A stretch of DNA of 64,000 bases from Plazaster borealis (GCA_021014325.1 CM037462.1:14714135-14778134), one strand, 5' to 3'. Positions 57,201 through 59,470 are shown, counted from the stretch's first letter. Notes: generated from the letters alone by a model not told the origin. A program made the numbers and translations.

Positions 57201-57413
57201 CGGTCTTGTGGATTTTTCCCCTAAATTCGAGCCCTGTGTAGCCTAGTTTTATGGCTTAGAGAGATTTTTTAAAAATCCTGAAATCAAGAAAAATCCTGAG
57301 AAATCACATGCCTGTATAATGTCCAGCATGTAGAGTAAGAACAATACCTTTTCTATGTTATCCACATTGATGTCCAGTGTAGAATCATTCCTTGGCTGAG
57401 ACGAAGCGGCCAT
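18043..57413 (-). CDS. IPO13: Importin-13 gene (25 coding exons found, C-terminal exon missing)
   Basis: Importin-13 is a karyopherin-beta nuclear transport receptor. In vertebrates it works in both directions, importing cargoes such as UBC9 and the MAGO-Y14 pair and exporting eIF1A in a RanGTP-dependent way. Twenty-five minus-strand exons were joined by eye; every junction has AG and GT borders and matching phase, giving 928 codons plus two bases. The product aligns nearly gap-free with human IPO13 as remembered: the importin-beta N-terminal region (about residues 25-110, with [15 protein letters not shown] and [10 protein letters not shown]), the exportin-1-like region (about 110-270, with [15 protein letters not shown] and [10 protein letters not shown]), then HEAT-type helical pairs ([23 protein letters not shown]). 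The start ATG (57413) sits in a GGGATGG context 22 codons before the first splice site. The conserved tail after ...KTIL (about 32 residues in human) was not found. Splice forms are unverified. Confidence 0.95.
18704..18880. mobile_element. Dispersed repeat F9 fragment
   Basis: Shares ACCAGTGAAATGACAAGCC-like and GGTCCGACTGGCTAG-like segments with 44655-44830. Small and diverged. Confidence 0.45.
19232..19321 (-). CDS. IPO13: IPO13 exon 24 (residues 839-868)
   Basis: Thirty codons from [20 protein letters not shown] to LVELVLK, corresponding to human TELLPRCGEVESVGKVVQED...IAVLE. Acceptor GATATCAG, donor GTAAGG. Confidence 0.93.
19524..19720 (-). mobile_element. tRNA-derived SINE, family A
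   Basis: Reverse copy: GAGCGGGACTTGAAACTGCA (degenerate B box), CTATCTAGCCCC and GGGGATCACCTTAAGGGGAT. Inside an IPO13 intron. Confidence 0.78.
20020..20211. mobile_element. Foldback element F1
   Basis: GGGCCCAAGTTCATAAAGCT to CAGCTTTATGAAGTTGAGCC, followed after one base by another F1-type element. Confidence 0.8.
20213..20454. mobile_element. Foldback element F1, long-arm variant
   Basis: Ends GGGCCCAATTTCATAGAGCT and complement. Inner arms of about 80 bp pair almost perfectly (ATTTCTTCCTTGATAAAAAC with its complement), so it is a long hairpin rather than the usual F1 body. Confidence 0.82.
20562..20687 (-). CDS. IPO13: IPO13 exon 23 (residues 797-838)
   Basis: Forty-two codons from [13 protein letters not shown] to [10 protein letters not shown], matching human ALKRKPDLFLCER...PTVKASCGFF. 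Acceptor with a long pyrimidine tract ending AAATGTAG, donor GTGAGT. Confidence 0.95.
20740..20972. mobile_element. TA-flanked foldback element, family F4 (long version)
   Basis: Ends GACCGTGCAAGTCTCGCGC and GCGCGACACTTGCACAGTC, flanked on each side by TA (738-739 and 973-974). Shorter relatives at 47620 and 43626. TA duplication fits Tc1/mariner-type transposition. Confidence 0.8.
20975..21137 (+). mobile_element. Dispersed repeat F7
   Basis: Shares CAGACTCACCAGAAATACAA, TTTCTTTCTCCCTGTGGTGA and GGAGATTTTGAAAAAATCC with the 46561 copy. Confidence 0.6.
21182..21561 (-). mobile_element. Dispersed repeat F5
   Basis: Reverse copy with ACCACAGGGATTGTTGCTC and ending ATATTCAAGCCCTGA, which is only about 16 bp from the exon 22 donor. 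Confidence 0.72.
21578..21630 (-). CDS. IPO13: IPO13 exon 22 (residues 779-796)
   Basis: A 53-nt exon encoding [18 protein letters not shown], matching human GPRDHPDIVDSFMQLLAQ. Acceptor TTTCTGTAG, donor GTGAGT. A dispersed repeat ends only about 16 bp beyond the donor. Confidence 0.94.
21732..21974. mobile_element. Foldback element F10 with 9-bp target duplication
   Basis: Inverted ends TAGTCTTGGTGCAAGAC and GTCTTGCACCAAGACTA, with TATTCACAG on both sides (21723-21731 and 21975-21983). 243 bp, non-coding. Superfamily not assigned. Confidence 0.85.
22081..22279. mobile_element. Foldback element F11
   Basis: Ends GCAGAGCTGCCAAC and GTTGGTAGCTCTGC. The body repeats CAGGGAGATTTT motifs. A second copy is at 26617-26812. 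Confidence 0.82.
22520..22549. repeat. (AAT)n microsatellite
   Basis: Pure AAT run beside GGATTTATAGAGCGCCTTATGC, resembling the 3' end of the SINE group. Confidence 0.8.
22765..22861 (-). CDS. IPO13: IPO13 exon 21 (residues 747-779)
   Basis: Thirty-two codons, [19 protein letters not shown] to KTISLFPA, plus one base. It aligns with human LVHIFAHEPAHFPPIEALF...TLTLFQQ. Acceptor ACCTTAG (short pyrimidine tract), donor GTACGT. Confidence 0.9.
22990..23320 (+). mobile_element. Head-L SINE, tail type 1, 5' truncated
   Basis: Starts within the tRNA-like part at GCAGAGTGTGGGTTCGAGTC, then a full type-1 body. A GATAATGCAC repeat occurs at 23100. Confidence 0.82.
23405..23510 (+). mobile_element. 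SINE 3' end with (ATT)n tract
   Basis: GAGCGCTATATAAGAAGCCACT followed by nine or more ATT units at 23478-23507. Confidence 0.6.
24350..24712. mobile_element. Foldback element F1 split by an F3 insertion
   Basis: F1 sequence (GTTAAGCACAAAGTTGATAAGC ... then TTAAGCAACTCTATGAGATT) is interrupted at 24388-24685. The interrupted site is the TTAA in the GCTTAAGCA motif. Confidence 0.75.
24388..24685. mobile_element. TTAA-type foldback element F3
   Basis: Ends CCCTTTAGTGACC and GGTCTCTAAAGGG, bordered by TTAC (left) and TTAA (right). Inner part has AGACATTGC and AGGTCAAA motifs shared with 25390. The TTAA site fits piggyBac/Kolobok-like transposition (inference). Confidence 0.82.
24785..25227 (-). 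mobile_element. Head-L SINE, tail type 1, full length
   Basis: (AAT)n at 24789-24814, TATAGCGCACATATCCGTCAC, body, then core GGACACAAGTGTCACGACTG, B box ATTCGAACCTACACTC and head CTCGGCCACGACACGCCAC. Best reference copy in the window. Confidence 0.9.
25285..25759 (+). mobile_element. tRNA-derived SINE A split by an F3 insertion
   Basis: A box TAGCTCAGTTGG near 25358 and B box GGTTCAAATCC near 25719 are separated by an inserted element at 25390-25700. Confidence 0.85.
25390..25700. mobile_element. TTAA-type foldback element F3
   Basis: Ends CCTTTTAGAGACCA and TGGTCTCTAAAGGG with TTAA (25386-25389) on the left and TTAC (25701-25704) on the right. 311 bp, non-coding. Confidence 0.87.
26441..26505 (-). 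mobile_element. SINE A fragment
   Basis: GGGTTGAACAGAGAAAAATT followed by a B-box complement GGATTTGAACCTCCGACC; the rest is missing. Confidence 0.7.
26617..26812. mobile_element. Foldback element F11
   Basis: Second copy; GCGCTTCCAACATTTGCATC to GAGAGTTGGCAGCTCTCC. About 85-90% like the 22081 copy by eye. Confidence 0.78.
27102..27239 (-). CDS. IPO13: IPO13 exon 20 (residues 701-746)
   Basis: Forty-six codons from [20 protein letters not shown] to AILDLARQ, matching human AVCAIFEKSVKTLLDDFAPM...ALDLTRQ. Acceptor GTGTTTACAG, donor GTAGGT. Confidence 0.96.
27398..27562 (+). mobile_element. SINE A, 5' truncated, first of a pair
   Basis: GGGAGACCGCCAACATAGG, A box TAGCTCAGTTGG, B box GGTTCAAATCC, TTCAACCC and the tail TTACCCAGTCAGTTTCCCTT. 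Confidence 0.82.
27570..27827 (+). mobile_element. SINE A, full, second of a pair
   Basis: AAAAGTCGCATCCCCTTAAG to TTCAACCC, directly after the tail of the first copy: a SINE dimer. Confidence 0.85.
28422..28796. mobile_element. Foldback element F6
   Basis: Ends TTTAAAGGCATCGTACACG and GTGTTCAGTGCCTTTAA; core hairpin AAACTTCTTGCAAGAAGTTT. Confidence 0.82.
29395..29862 (+). mobile_element. Head-L SINE type-3 tail interrupted by a type-2 SINE
   Basis: Type-3 body GGTAGTGCATTCTGCTCTAC to CACATCCTTACCGACTGT, an inserted SINE, then GGGGGTAACCCTGTTTCAGC continues the same body. Confidence 0.7.
29482..29830 (+). mobile_element. Head-L SINE, tail type 2, full length
   Basis: Head GTCGTGGCCGAGCGGTTTAG, B box GATTCGAATCCCGG, core GTGTCCTTGAGCAAGACAG, body GGGTACCTGTGAGGGCAGAG, end GCGCTATATAAGAGTCGA with ATT run. 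Confidence 0.87.
29925..30161 (-). CDS. IPO13: IPO13 exon 19 (residues 622-700)
   Basis: Seventy-nine codons from [20 protein letters not shown] to [22 protein letters not shown] and the acidic loop after it in human correspond to [10 protein letters not shown] and [14 protein letters not shown] here. Acceptor CCAATTTTAG, chosen because it restores the human spacing of 19 residues before LSNL; donor GTAAGA. Confidence 0.95.
31266..31427. mobile_element. Foldback element F12
   Basis: Ends ACACTGCTAAAAATGGTATT and AATTCAATTTTTAGCAGTGT; about 162 bp with an AT run in the middle. Confidence 0.83.
31468..31612. mobile_element. Dispersed repeat F13
   Basis: Shares GATGTTTGGACCTTAGGG, AAAAGTAGGA and ATAGGCTTC with 33937-34103 and 46773-46960. 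Confidence 0.5.
31645..31799. mobile_element. Foldback element F14
   Basis: Ends GGGGTGCGTTTTGGCGGC and GCCGCCAAAACGCACCCC; 155 bp; GTAACC and GGTTAC inner arms. Confidence 0.88.
31905..32423. repeat. 23-bp minisatellite interrupted by F14
   Basis: Tandem units of GGGCATACATCCCATAATGC plus two or three bases, with small variants, interrupted at 32051-32205. About fifteen units. Open frames on the minus strand are repeat artefacts. Confidence 0.9.
32051..32205. mobile_element. Foldback element F14 inside a minisatellite
   Basis: Second copy, same length as 31645-31799 and nearly identical at both ends, sitting between two minisatellite units. Confidence 0.9.
33528..33692. repeat. Degenerate minisatellite (GTCTGAGACCCAAAGTCCGA)
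   Basis: Imperfect tandem units with CCGAGTCT/CAAGTCTGAG motifs, about 30 bp period; the right end is nearly perfect. Confidence 0.75.
33703..33938. mobile_element. Foldback element F1, long subfamily
   Basis: GGGCCCAATTTCATTCTTAA, then CATTTCATAGCGCTGCTAAC and AAGCTGGCCGCC motifs shared with 51672-51952. Confidence 0.65.
33937..34103. mobile_element. Dispersed repeat F13
   Basis: GGCATGATATTTGGTCCTTG, AAGTACAAGGGCTGACCTAC and AGTAGGAAGATTATCA. Confidence 0.55.
34135..34553. repeat. Large inverted repeat (arms about 126 bp)
   Basis: Left arm 34135-34261 (TATTTGGTTTGCGGTAACAC ...) pairs with right arm 34428-34553 with only a few mismatches. The spacer contains TCAACGTTTCGACTAG and GTCATCGTCAGGAG, motifs also found in the 53063 element. 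Confidence 0.92.
34650..34784 (-). CDS. IPO13: IPO13 exon 18 (residues 577-621)
   Basis: Forty-five codons from [20 protein letters not shown] to LESAINEQ, corresponding to human CMWLMQALGFLLSALQVEEIL. Acceptor TGCTTCTCAG, donor GTACAA. The next intron is the longest in the gene (about 4.5 kb) and starts with a large inverted repeat at 34135-34553. Confidence 0.95.
34886..35073 (+). mobile_element. SINE A
   Basis: AACTTGGGTGTCATCCCTGG, A box TAGCTCAGTTGG, B box lost by a deletion (ACCGGCTCTAG), end TTTTTCTCAACCCC. The flanking AACCACAAGGGAAACTGAC is the usual tail in reverse. Confidence 0.75.
35835..35974. mobile_element. Foldback element F15
   Basis: Ends GCCCGGTTCATACTTCAC and GTGAAGTATGAACCGGGC; about 138 bp; inner GCGAATTAAG and CTTAATTCGC arms. 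It lies about 20 bp beyond exon 17's donor. Confidence 0.88.
35994..36133 (-). CDS. IPO13: IPO13 exon 17 (residues 530-576)
   Basis: Encodes [19 protein letters not shown] to [25 protein letters not shown] aligns with human KICRECKYDLPPYA and keeps the CxxC pair. Acceptor CTACCTGGCAG, donor GTAGGG. A reverse-transcriptase relic starts about 40 bp outside the acceptor, on the opposite strand. Confidence 0.96.
36170..36475 (+). pseudogene. Broken non-LTR retrotransposon reverse transcriptase C-terminus
   Basis: Three pieces of the conserved C-terminal part of a LINE (RTE/Jockey-like) reverse transcriptase can be read in changing frames: TKVM near 36185, [12 protein letters not shown] near 36253-36290, and [20 protein letters not shown] near 36401-36460. 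The order and spacing match family members (TKVM ... YLGQxI ... QCVLPVxTYGxETWT). At least two frameshifts and no catalytic part show a dead 5'-truncated copy. It is antisense inside an IPO13 intron. Confidence 0.72.
36527..36877. mobile_element. Foldback element F6
   Basis: TTAAAGGGTGTGTACAACAT to TGTTGTACACACCCTTTAA. Confidence 0.78.
37157..37225 (-). CDS. IPO13: IPO13 exon 16 (residues 507-530)
   Basis: Encodes [17 protein letters not shown] to PVLLS, matching human GALSEWLADHPVMINSV. Both borders split glycine codons. Acceptor GTGTTTCAG, donor GTACAC. Confidence 0.95.
37720..38105. mobile_element. Foldback element F6
   Basis: TTAAAGGCAGTGGACACTAT to AGTGTCCAGTGTCTTTAA; core hairpin GATTTCGAGACCTCGGAATT with its complement (37885-37926), unlike other copies. 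Confidence 0.82.
38337..38518. mobile_element. Dispersed repeat with GTGGGAGGAAAACTCC motif
   Basis: Related to 12940-13290 by GATGTGGGAGGAAAAC and GGACTGAAAACCCAATCCAC. Confidence 0.5.
38519..39270. mobile_element. Foldback element F16 with expanded internal VNTR
   Basis: Inverted ends CCAGGGGCCTTTCTCAAACC and its complement GGTTTGAGAAAGGCCCCTGG (about 27 bp each) enclose an 18-bp tandem array. An unexpanded relative is at 41105-41245. Confidence 0.85.
38596..39250. repeat. 18-bp VNTR, about 36 units
   Basis: Units of AAGCCGGAGACGGAGCCC with few variants (GAAG, GGAA, CTGG) and one short unit near 38905. It has no stops in several frames on both strands, giving artificial frames of up to 276 codons (KPETEP, AQAGDG and similar). 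It lies in an IPO13 intron. Confidence 0.95.
39324..39471 (-). CDS. IPO13: IPO13 exon 15 (residues 458-507)
   Basis: Forty-nine codons from [20 protein letters not shown] to STALYML plus one base. Human has HTEALLYGFQSIAETIDVNY...DTVMFTI. Acceptor TTCTCTCGTAG, donor GTAAGG. Confidence 0.95.
39578..39735. mobile_element. Foldback element F17
   Basis: GTATTGCACTTGACGTCATTG, GACCGCCATC facing GATGGCGGCCAATGC, inner AATGCACGCGTG facing CATGCGTGCACG. Partly shared with 9975-10055. Confidence 0.65.
40016..40368 (-). mobile_element. Head-L SINE, tail type 3
   Basis: Body CCTACTCCTAGGGCTGAAAC, core GGACACAAGTGTCATGACCG, B box ATTCGAACCCACACTC, head CTCGGCCGCAACACGCCAT. Ends about 19 bp from the exon 14 donor. 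Confidence 0.85.
40388..40477 (-). CDS. IPO13: IPO13 exon 14 (residues 428-457)
   Basis: Thirty codons from [19 protein letters not shown] to QEQQLPWQ, matching human MYVYEMLGAELLSNLYDKL...YSWQ. Acceptor CTGTTTACAG, donor GTAAGT. A SINE head ends about 19 bp into the next intron. Confidence 0.95.
40531..40815. mobile_element. Foldback element F18 (palindromic core)
   Basis: Shares the 38-bp core ATCTGAGAAACGATTCATGC (and complement) and GCTGTGGCCAGAGATGC with 50124-50580 and 61668-61900. Half-element without one arm. Confidence 0.6.
41105..41245. mobile_element. Foldback element F16, unexpanded copy
   Basis: AGGGCCTTTTCCAAACCTTG ... TTAGGCTCCG at one end, and GAGCCTGGAGCCGAAGCC ... GAGGTTTGGAAA at the other. 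No VNTR. It lies 19 bp from the exon 13 donor. Confidence 0.72.
41265..41314 (-). CDS. IPO13: IPO13 exon 13 (residues 411-427)
   Basis: A 50-nt exon completing Glu411 and encoding [16 protein letters not shown], matching human DEKEQFRIYRVDISDTL. Acceptor TTTCCCTTCAG, donor GTAAGT. Confidence 0.96.
41881..42137. repeat. 33-bp minisatellite starting at the exon 12 donor
   Basis: About seven and a half units of TTTGACCAAGGAGTCATTCT plus GAATGATTTGACC, with variants. Its right edge contains the exon 12 splice donor. Both strands are open because 33 is a multiple of three. Confidence 0.92.
42138..42276 (-). CDS. IPO13: IPO13 exon 12 (residues 365-411)
   Basis: Forty-six codons from [20 protein letters not shown] to [11 protein letters not shown] plus one base, matching human DDILSFEAE...PSDEEYGFW. 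Acceptor CTCTCTCTTCAG, donor GTCAGT (weaker than the others). The donor is also the first unit of a 33-bp minisatellite, and the frame stays open through that array to a stop at 41842, so intron retention would add repeat residues. Confidence 0.95.
42993..43073 (-). CDS. IPO13: IPO13 exon 11 (residues 338-364)
   Basis: Twenty-seven codons from [17 protein letters not shown] to FGFWYILQ, matching human GIPGHYPVNETTSS...FWYTLQ. Acceptor TTGTCTACAG, donor GTGAGT. Confidence 0.96.
43199..43219. repeat. (AAT)n microsatellite
   Basis: Short pure run next to TTTATAATACGCTGG. Confidence 0.75.
43376..43495 (-). CDS. IPO13: IPO13 exon 10 (residues 298-337)
   Basis: Forty codons from [19 protein letters not shown] to EFTNLII, matching human GICRIAVALGENHSR. 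Acceptor TTGATCAG, donor GTGAGC, phase 0. Confidence 0.95.
43588..43945 (+). mobile_element. SINE A split by an F4 insertion
   Basis: TTGTATCGTAAACTTGGGTG up to CCTGGCTA, then the insertion 43624-43765, then TATACAGCAGTTACAGGTTG and the tRNA-like part with B box AGGTTCAAATCCC. Confidence 0.82.
43626..43765. mobile_element. TA-flanked foldback element F4
   Basis: GACTGTGCAAGTTTCCAGC to GCGAGACTTATACTGTC; inner GGGACCCGTTAAAG and GTGTTAAAGCA arms. Flanked by TA in the interrupted SINE. Confidence 0.8.
44017..44101 (-). CDS. IPO13: IPO13 exon 9 (residues 269-297)
   Basis: Completes Lys269, then 28 codons [18 protein letters not shown] to AVQDKDM. This corresponds to human YVNTLLKLIPLVLGLQEQL...AVQNGDM with the same length. 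Acceptor TTCTCCACATAG, donor GTAATT. Confidence 0.93.
44158..44533. mobile_element. Foldback element F6
   Basis: TTAAAGGGAAGGTATACATT to GTATACTTTCCCTTTAA; core with AACGTTTCTCAGAT near 44328. Confidence 0.78.
44655..44830. mobile_element. Dispersed repeat F9
   Basis: GTGGTCCGCTGGCCAAATGC, ACCAGTGAAATGACAAGCCG and CCACTGGCTAGTCACTG. Confidence 0.5.
45225..45600. mobile_element. Dispersed repeat F8
   Basis: Second copy; TGTATGCAGTTCAGGGTGAC, AACAAGCGTGTGCGCAAAG and GGTATCGATACGGCGCGC. Ends about 45 bp from exon 8. Confidence 0.6.
45645..45864 (-). CDS. IPO13: IPO13 exon 8 (residues 196-269)
   Basis: A 220-nt exon starting [15 protein letters not shown] and containing [15 protein letters not shown] and LLQDPELFE. 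It aligns with human [14 protein letters not shown] and ALQDSELFD. Acceptor TACTCTCCGTAG; it ends after TTTAA with donor GTGAGT, splitting Lys269. Confidence 0.97.
46071..46430 (+). mobile_element. Head-L SINE, tail type 4
   Basis: GTGGCGTGTCGTGGCCGAGC head, B box GGGTTCGAGTCCCGG, core, then GTCCCATGTACTAGGATTGG and GCTTGCAAACTACAGTGATT. Confidence 0.88.
46561..46770 (+). mobile_element. Dispersed repeat F7
   Basis: Longest copy; CAGATGTTACAATTCAGGAG to AAATCACATGCCTGAAC. Confidence 0.65.
46773..46960. mobile_element. Dispersed repeat F13
   Basis: GGCATGATGTTTGGCGCAG and GTACAAGGGCTGACCTACAT, following F7 directly. Confidence 0.55.
47043..47115 (-). CDS. IPO13: IPO13 exon 7 (residues 172-196)
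   Basis: Twenty-four codons from [15 protein letters not shown] to NGLQH plus one base of Val196. Acceptor TTTATTCAG, donor GTGAGT. It follows exon 6 after a 218-bp intron, the shortest in the gene. Confidence 0.92.
47334..47387 (-). CDS. IPO13: IPO13 exon 6 (residues 154-171)
   Basis: Eighteen codons, [18 protein letters not shown], nearly identical to human [18 protein letters not shown]. Acceptor TTGATATAG, donor GTAAGT. Too short for ordinary open-reading-frame detection. Confidence 0.95.
47620..47757. mobile_element. TA-flanked foldback element F4
   Basis: GACTGTGCAAGTCTCGTGCG to CGCGCGAGACTTGCAAGTC, TA at 47618-47619 and 47758-47759. 138 bp. Confidence 0.87.
48637..48735 (-). CDS. IPO13: IPO13 exon 5 (residues 121-153)
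   Basis: Thirty-three codons from [17 protein letters not shown] to TDIPQLD, corresponding to human LASLALSMMPDAWPCAV. Acceptor TTGATTTCAG, donor GTAAGA, phase 0. Confidence 0.95.
49183..49210. repeat. (ATT)n microsatellite
   Basis: ATT run after GTGTGCTTTATAAGACTTCG. Confidence 0.8.
49268..49625 (+). mobile_element. Head-L SINE, tail type 4, full length
   Basis: GCGTGCCATGGCCGAGCGGT, B box GGGTTCGAGTCTCGG, core GTGTCCTTGAGCAAGACAT, end AGGCATCCTTGGTTTCATCA. Confidence 0.88.
49741..49849 (-). CDS. IPO13: IPO13 exon 4 (residues 84-120)
   Basis: Completes Trp84, then 36 codons ending [11 protein letters not shown], which matches human [10 protein letters not shown]. Acceptor CTTCTTCAG, donor GTAAGT. 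Part of the Ran-binding N-terminal helices. Confidence 0.95.
50124..50650. mobile_element. Foldback element F18/F6 mosaic
   Basis: TTAAAGGTAGGGTCAGTGTT, a 38-bp palindromic core at 50376-50413, and a right half with F6-like TTTATACTATCAACAGCTGT and ACCAAGTAAGTTTTTATGG. Confidence 0.65.
50758..51531. mobile_element. hAT-like non-autonomous element with an F1 inside
   Basis: Ends CAGTGTTGTAGTTGAG and AAGTACTACAACGGTG, flanked by imperfect 8-bp repeats GTTTGATC and GATTTATC. The body is rich in GAGTACCAAGTAC. An F1 copy splits it at 51181-51376. hAT assignment is inferred from ends and duplication length. Confidence 0.68.
51181..51376. mobile_element. Foldback element F1 nested in the hAT-like element
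   Basis: GGGCCCAATTTCACAGAGCT to AACTCTATGAAATTGAATTG, complete inner hairpin. Confidence 0.8.
51672..51952. mobile_element. Foldback element F1, long subfamily
   Basis: GGCCGCCAATTTCATAGCAC ... GGTGGCCAGCTTGCACATAA ... CAGCTCTATGAAATTGGGCC. Related to 33703-33938. Confidence 0.68.
52318..52376 (-). CDS. IPO13: IPO13 exon 3 (residues 65-84)
   Basis: A 59-nt exon encoding [19 protein letters not shown] plus the first two bases of Trp84. Acceptor with a strong pyrimidine tract ending CATCATCAG, donor [15 protein letters not shown] is a hallmark of importin-13 and transportin-3 N-terminal domains. Confidence 0.95.
52556..52690 (-). mobile_element. tRNA-derived SINE, family C
   Basis: Minus strand: tRNA-like AGTGGTCTAGTGGTAAGAG region and B box GGGTTCAAATCCCACC, then ATGCCTGTGGATATTTTTCA. 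Confidence 0.78.
53063..53297. mobile_element. Foldback element F19
   Basis: GAGGTTTGCGGAGACACCAT to ATGGTGTCTCCGCAAAACTC with arms of about 100 bp. Centre has TCAACGTTTCGATCAG. A fragment occurs at 48893-48985. Confidence 0.85.
53440..53640. repeat. Inverted SINE-C derived hairpin
   Basis: GTTAAATTTGCATCGGGGAT at 53453 faces its complement at 53613-53632, enclosing a reverse SINE C (tail and B box ATTCGAACC). Confidence 0.7.
53685..53850 (+). mobile_element. tRNA-derived SINE, family C
   Basis: TCAGTGGTCTAGTTGGGAAG, B box GGGTTCGAATCCCACC, GCCTGTGGATT, ACACATCGGTGTAAGGGTAA. Confidence 0.8.
54866..55240. mobile_element. Foldback element F6
   Basis: TTTAAAGGCACTGAACACGT to CGTGTACAGTGCCTTTAA; core AGGCTTCTTGCAAGAAGTCT. 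Best-preserved ends in the family. Confidence 0.87.
55468..55809 (+). mobile_element. Dispersed repeat F5, nested in F1
   Basis: AGGGCTCGAAATTGCCACTG to AAATTCGAGCCCTG. Confidence 0.8.
55865..56263. mobile_element. Foldback element F6, nested in F1
   Basis: AAAGGGATTGTATACGTTTG to AAACGTATACAGACCCTTT; core ATCTGAGAAACGTTACTTCA with GTAACGCATCTCAGAT. Confidence 0.82.
56310..56435 (-). CDS. IPO13: IPO13 exon 2 (residues 23-64)
   Basis: Forty-two codons from AIHQLYYDP to LLSPDK, the same length as the human segment. Acceptor CCTTTCCTTCAG, donor GTGAGT, phase 0 at both ends. It carries the first HEAT helices of the importin-beta N-terminal domain ([17 protein letters not shown]). A foldback repeat ends about 23 bp into the following intron. 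Confidence 0.95.
56647..57238 (+). mobile_element. Dispersed repeat F5 carrying a nested F1
   Basis: Degenerate left end GCAGGGCACAAAATTAACAT, right end AAATTCGAGCCCTG; interrupted at 56933-57127. Lies in the first coding intron. Confidence 0.75.
56933..57127. mobile_element. Foldback element F1, nested in F5
   Basis: GGGCCCAATTTCATAAAGCC to CAGCTTTATGAAAATGGGCC. Confidence 0.82.
57348..57413 (-). CDS. IPO13: IPO13 exon 1 (residues 1-22)
   Basis: Twenty-two codons from [10 protein letters not shown] to NVDNIEK, then donor GTATTG. The last residues match human FTVENVEK. Reading is open upstream of the ATG for several codons with no other ATG, so the ATG at 57413 is the natural start. Confidence 0.9.
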
Positions 57414-57489
57414 CCCACCTGGACCGACTGATGTCAATAATCTAGCAACACTGTCAGGCCCTCTGGAAGGTCAACGTCACGTTGGGATG
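57414..57489 (-). other. Probable IPO13 5' UTR segment of exon 1
   Basis: Just upstream of the start ATG the minus strand reads a T-rich tract ending in TTTTTTAG at 57490-57496, a good splice acceptor. This suggests that exon 1 begins at 57489 and that a further non-coding 5' exon lies upstream. I could not find that exon or a promoter. Inference only. Confidence 0.45.
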
Positions 57490-57948
57490 CTAAAAAAGTA
57501 AATAATTAAACAAATCGCTCTCTCCAGCTTGAAGGAAACACTTTATCAGGTGTTAACGGCCTTGTTCCTGTTCTGAGAAATAACAAAAACCAAAAAAACT
57601 AAAAATCAAATAAATTTTAAAAGGACAATATTTTGGGGGGTTTTCTCTAAGTGAGTACTTGCAGGCACCAAAACTGTGTGTTCATGTAATTAAAATACCT
57701 GTGAGTGATGTAGTAACTGAATAAGTCAAAAATCGTGGAGGAAATTCCATGGGACATATTGTACTTTTTTGTAGCTAAACATTACTTCACATTGACCATA
57801 CCTATTTTGGTGCTGCATTTAAGAAACTTGGCATTCTGAAATCTGAACATTTGTTATGACTAAGTGCTGTGCAGCTAATTGCAACGTCACAATTACGTCA
57901 CAAATTTCTTGTACCTGCGGTCTCTGTTAAGTGACTTGTAACCAGTAC

Positions 57949-58392
57949 AATGCAGGTGTAACACTGGTGCACAATTACCTACAGGGTGTATCGATCCCTT
58001 TTTCGGGATTGACGGCAGGTGTAAGACTGGTGCACAGTACACCTTCAGAGTGTATTCTACCCGTCTTTAGGATTGACTACAGGTGTAACACTGGTGCACA
58101 GTTCACCTAAAGAGTGACCCGTCTTTGGGATTGACTACAGGTGTAATACTGGTGTAAAGTACACCTACAGAGTGTATTCTACCTGTCTTTAGGATTGACT
58201 GCAGGTGTAACACTGGTCCACAGTTCACCTAAAGAGTGTACCCGTCTTTGGAATTGACTACAGGTGTAACACTGGTGTACAGTACACCTACAGAGTGTAT
58301 TCTACCTGTCTTCGGAATTGACTGCAGGTTGAACACTGGTTTACAATACACCTTCAGAGTGAACACTGTATTGTACCGGTCTTTGGGATCGA
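57949..58392. repeat. Minisatellite, 7 units of about 58-64 bp
   Basis: Each unit holds CAGGTGTAACACTGGTGCAC, a CACCTACAGAGTGTATTCTAC segment (shortened in alternate units) and GTCTTTAGGATTGACT. Lies about 0.5 kb upstream of IPO13 exon 1. Confidence 0.9.
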
Positions 58393-59271
58393 CTGGCAAC
58401 CCTCTGCATCCATCTTAAGTAGGGCTTGACCATCCCACAGGACCCTAGTCTCCTTACCAACAGACTCACTAAAGAATTTCCTGATTATTGGAACCCCTAT
58501 GATAAAGGTTGACGGCCGTCACTACTCCTCCCAATAGCCCCGATTCCTTGCCATCAAGAGGAGGCCGACAGCCTCTAAAAAACACGTACAGTCAGAGCCT
58601 CTCAGCACTAAACAGACATAAATAGGGCACTCTTAGCATCTCCAGAGAGCTGACTTTATAAATACGGAAACAAAATAACTTCAGCTTAACGAAACGTCTT
58701 AGGTTGCACTTTCAGTATCATTGGTTTTCTTTTTAAAAAGCGATCAGCTCAGCTCAGCTTGTAAAGGTGCACACTTCCTTCAGGCAGCGAGTTCATGAAC
58801 CTTAAAGATCAATTGGCTCGAGTGAAGAGAAGCTGAGGATAACTCCTCAAGGGTCGGGTAACTGGAGGCACACCTGTTGACAGGGCGGCAGTGGAGAGGG
58901 GGGTCTACTACTCAGAGATACCTGCAGGCTAGACTGATCCATATCTAGTATCACTTCCTCTGGGTTAACCATTCACATCCTCCCTGTCTACACACATTGA
59001 GGTCCCTAAGTGTGTCACAGCAGAGTACAGCTTGATGTGTTCTGACCGATCATGGTATAAACAAGTACAGTATACATTTTTAGTTTTTCTGTGAACACTC
59101 TGTATTTTACATTGTTTTTATACTGTATGATCTGGCAGTATCTTTTCAAAAGATTAAACATGCTGTGATCATTTGTTGCAACGGTAAACAAATTGATAAA
59201 TAAAATCAAACGTAATTTAGAAATGAAACTCTGCCAGCCAGTAATACTTTGACAATGTGGTAAACACACAG
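58393..59271. other. IPO13 upstream region; no gene recognised
   Basis: Less AT-rich than average, with AGCTCAGCTCAGCTT at 58745. It could hold the IPO13 promoter and first non-coding exon, but nothing in the sequence fixes either. Confidence 0.35.
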
Positions 59272-59470
59272 AGCATGGCGTGTCTAGGCCGAGCGGTCTA
59301 GCACATCAGACGAAGTTTTGATGGCCTTTATCATCTGAGTGTGGGTTCGAATCCCAGTCATGACACTCATGTCCTTGAGCAAGACAATTAAACATAAATT
59401 GCTTCTCTTAACCTAGGTGTATAAATGGGAATCTGCGAGGGCTGAGACGGTATTGGAACTAAAACCCCTT
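59272..59470 (+). mobile_element. Head-L SINE, tail type 2, truncated
   Basis: GGCGTGTCTAGGCCGAGCGG, B box GGGTTCGAATCCCAG, core ATGTCCTTGAGCAAGACA, then AATGGGAATCTGCGAGGGC. Confidence 0.8.

Noticed and set aside
57414..57437. Extending IPO13 upstream to the TTG at 57437
   Set aside because: TTG is not a normal start in animal genes; the ATG at 57413 has a good context and gives an N-terminus of plausible length.
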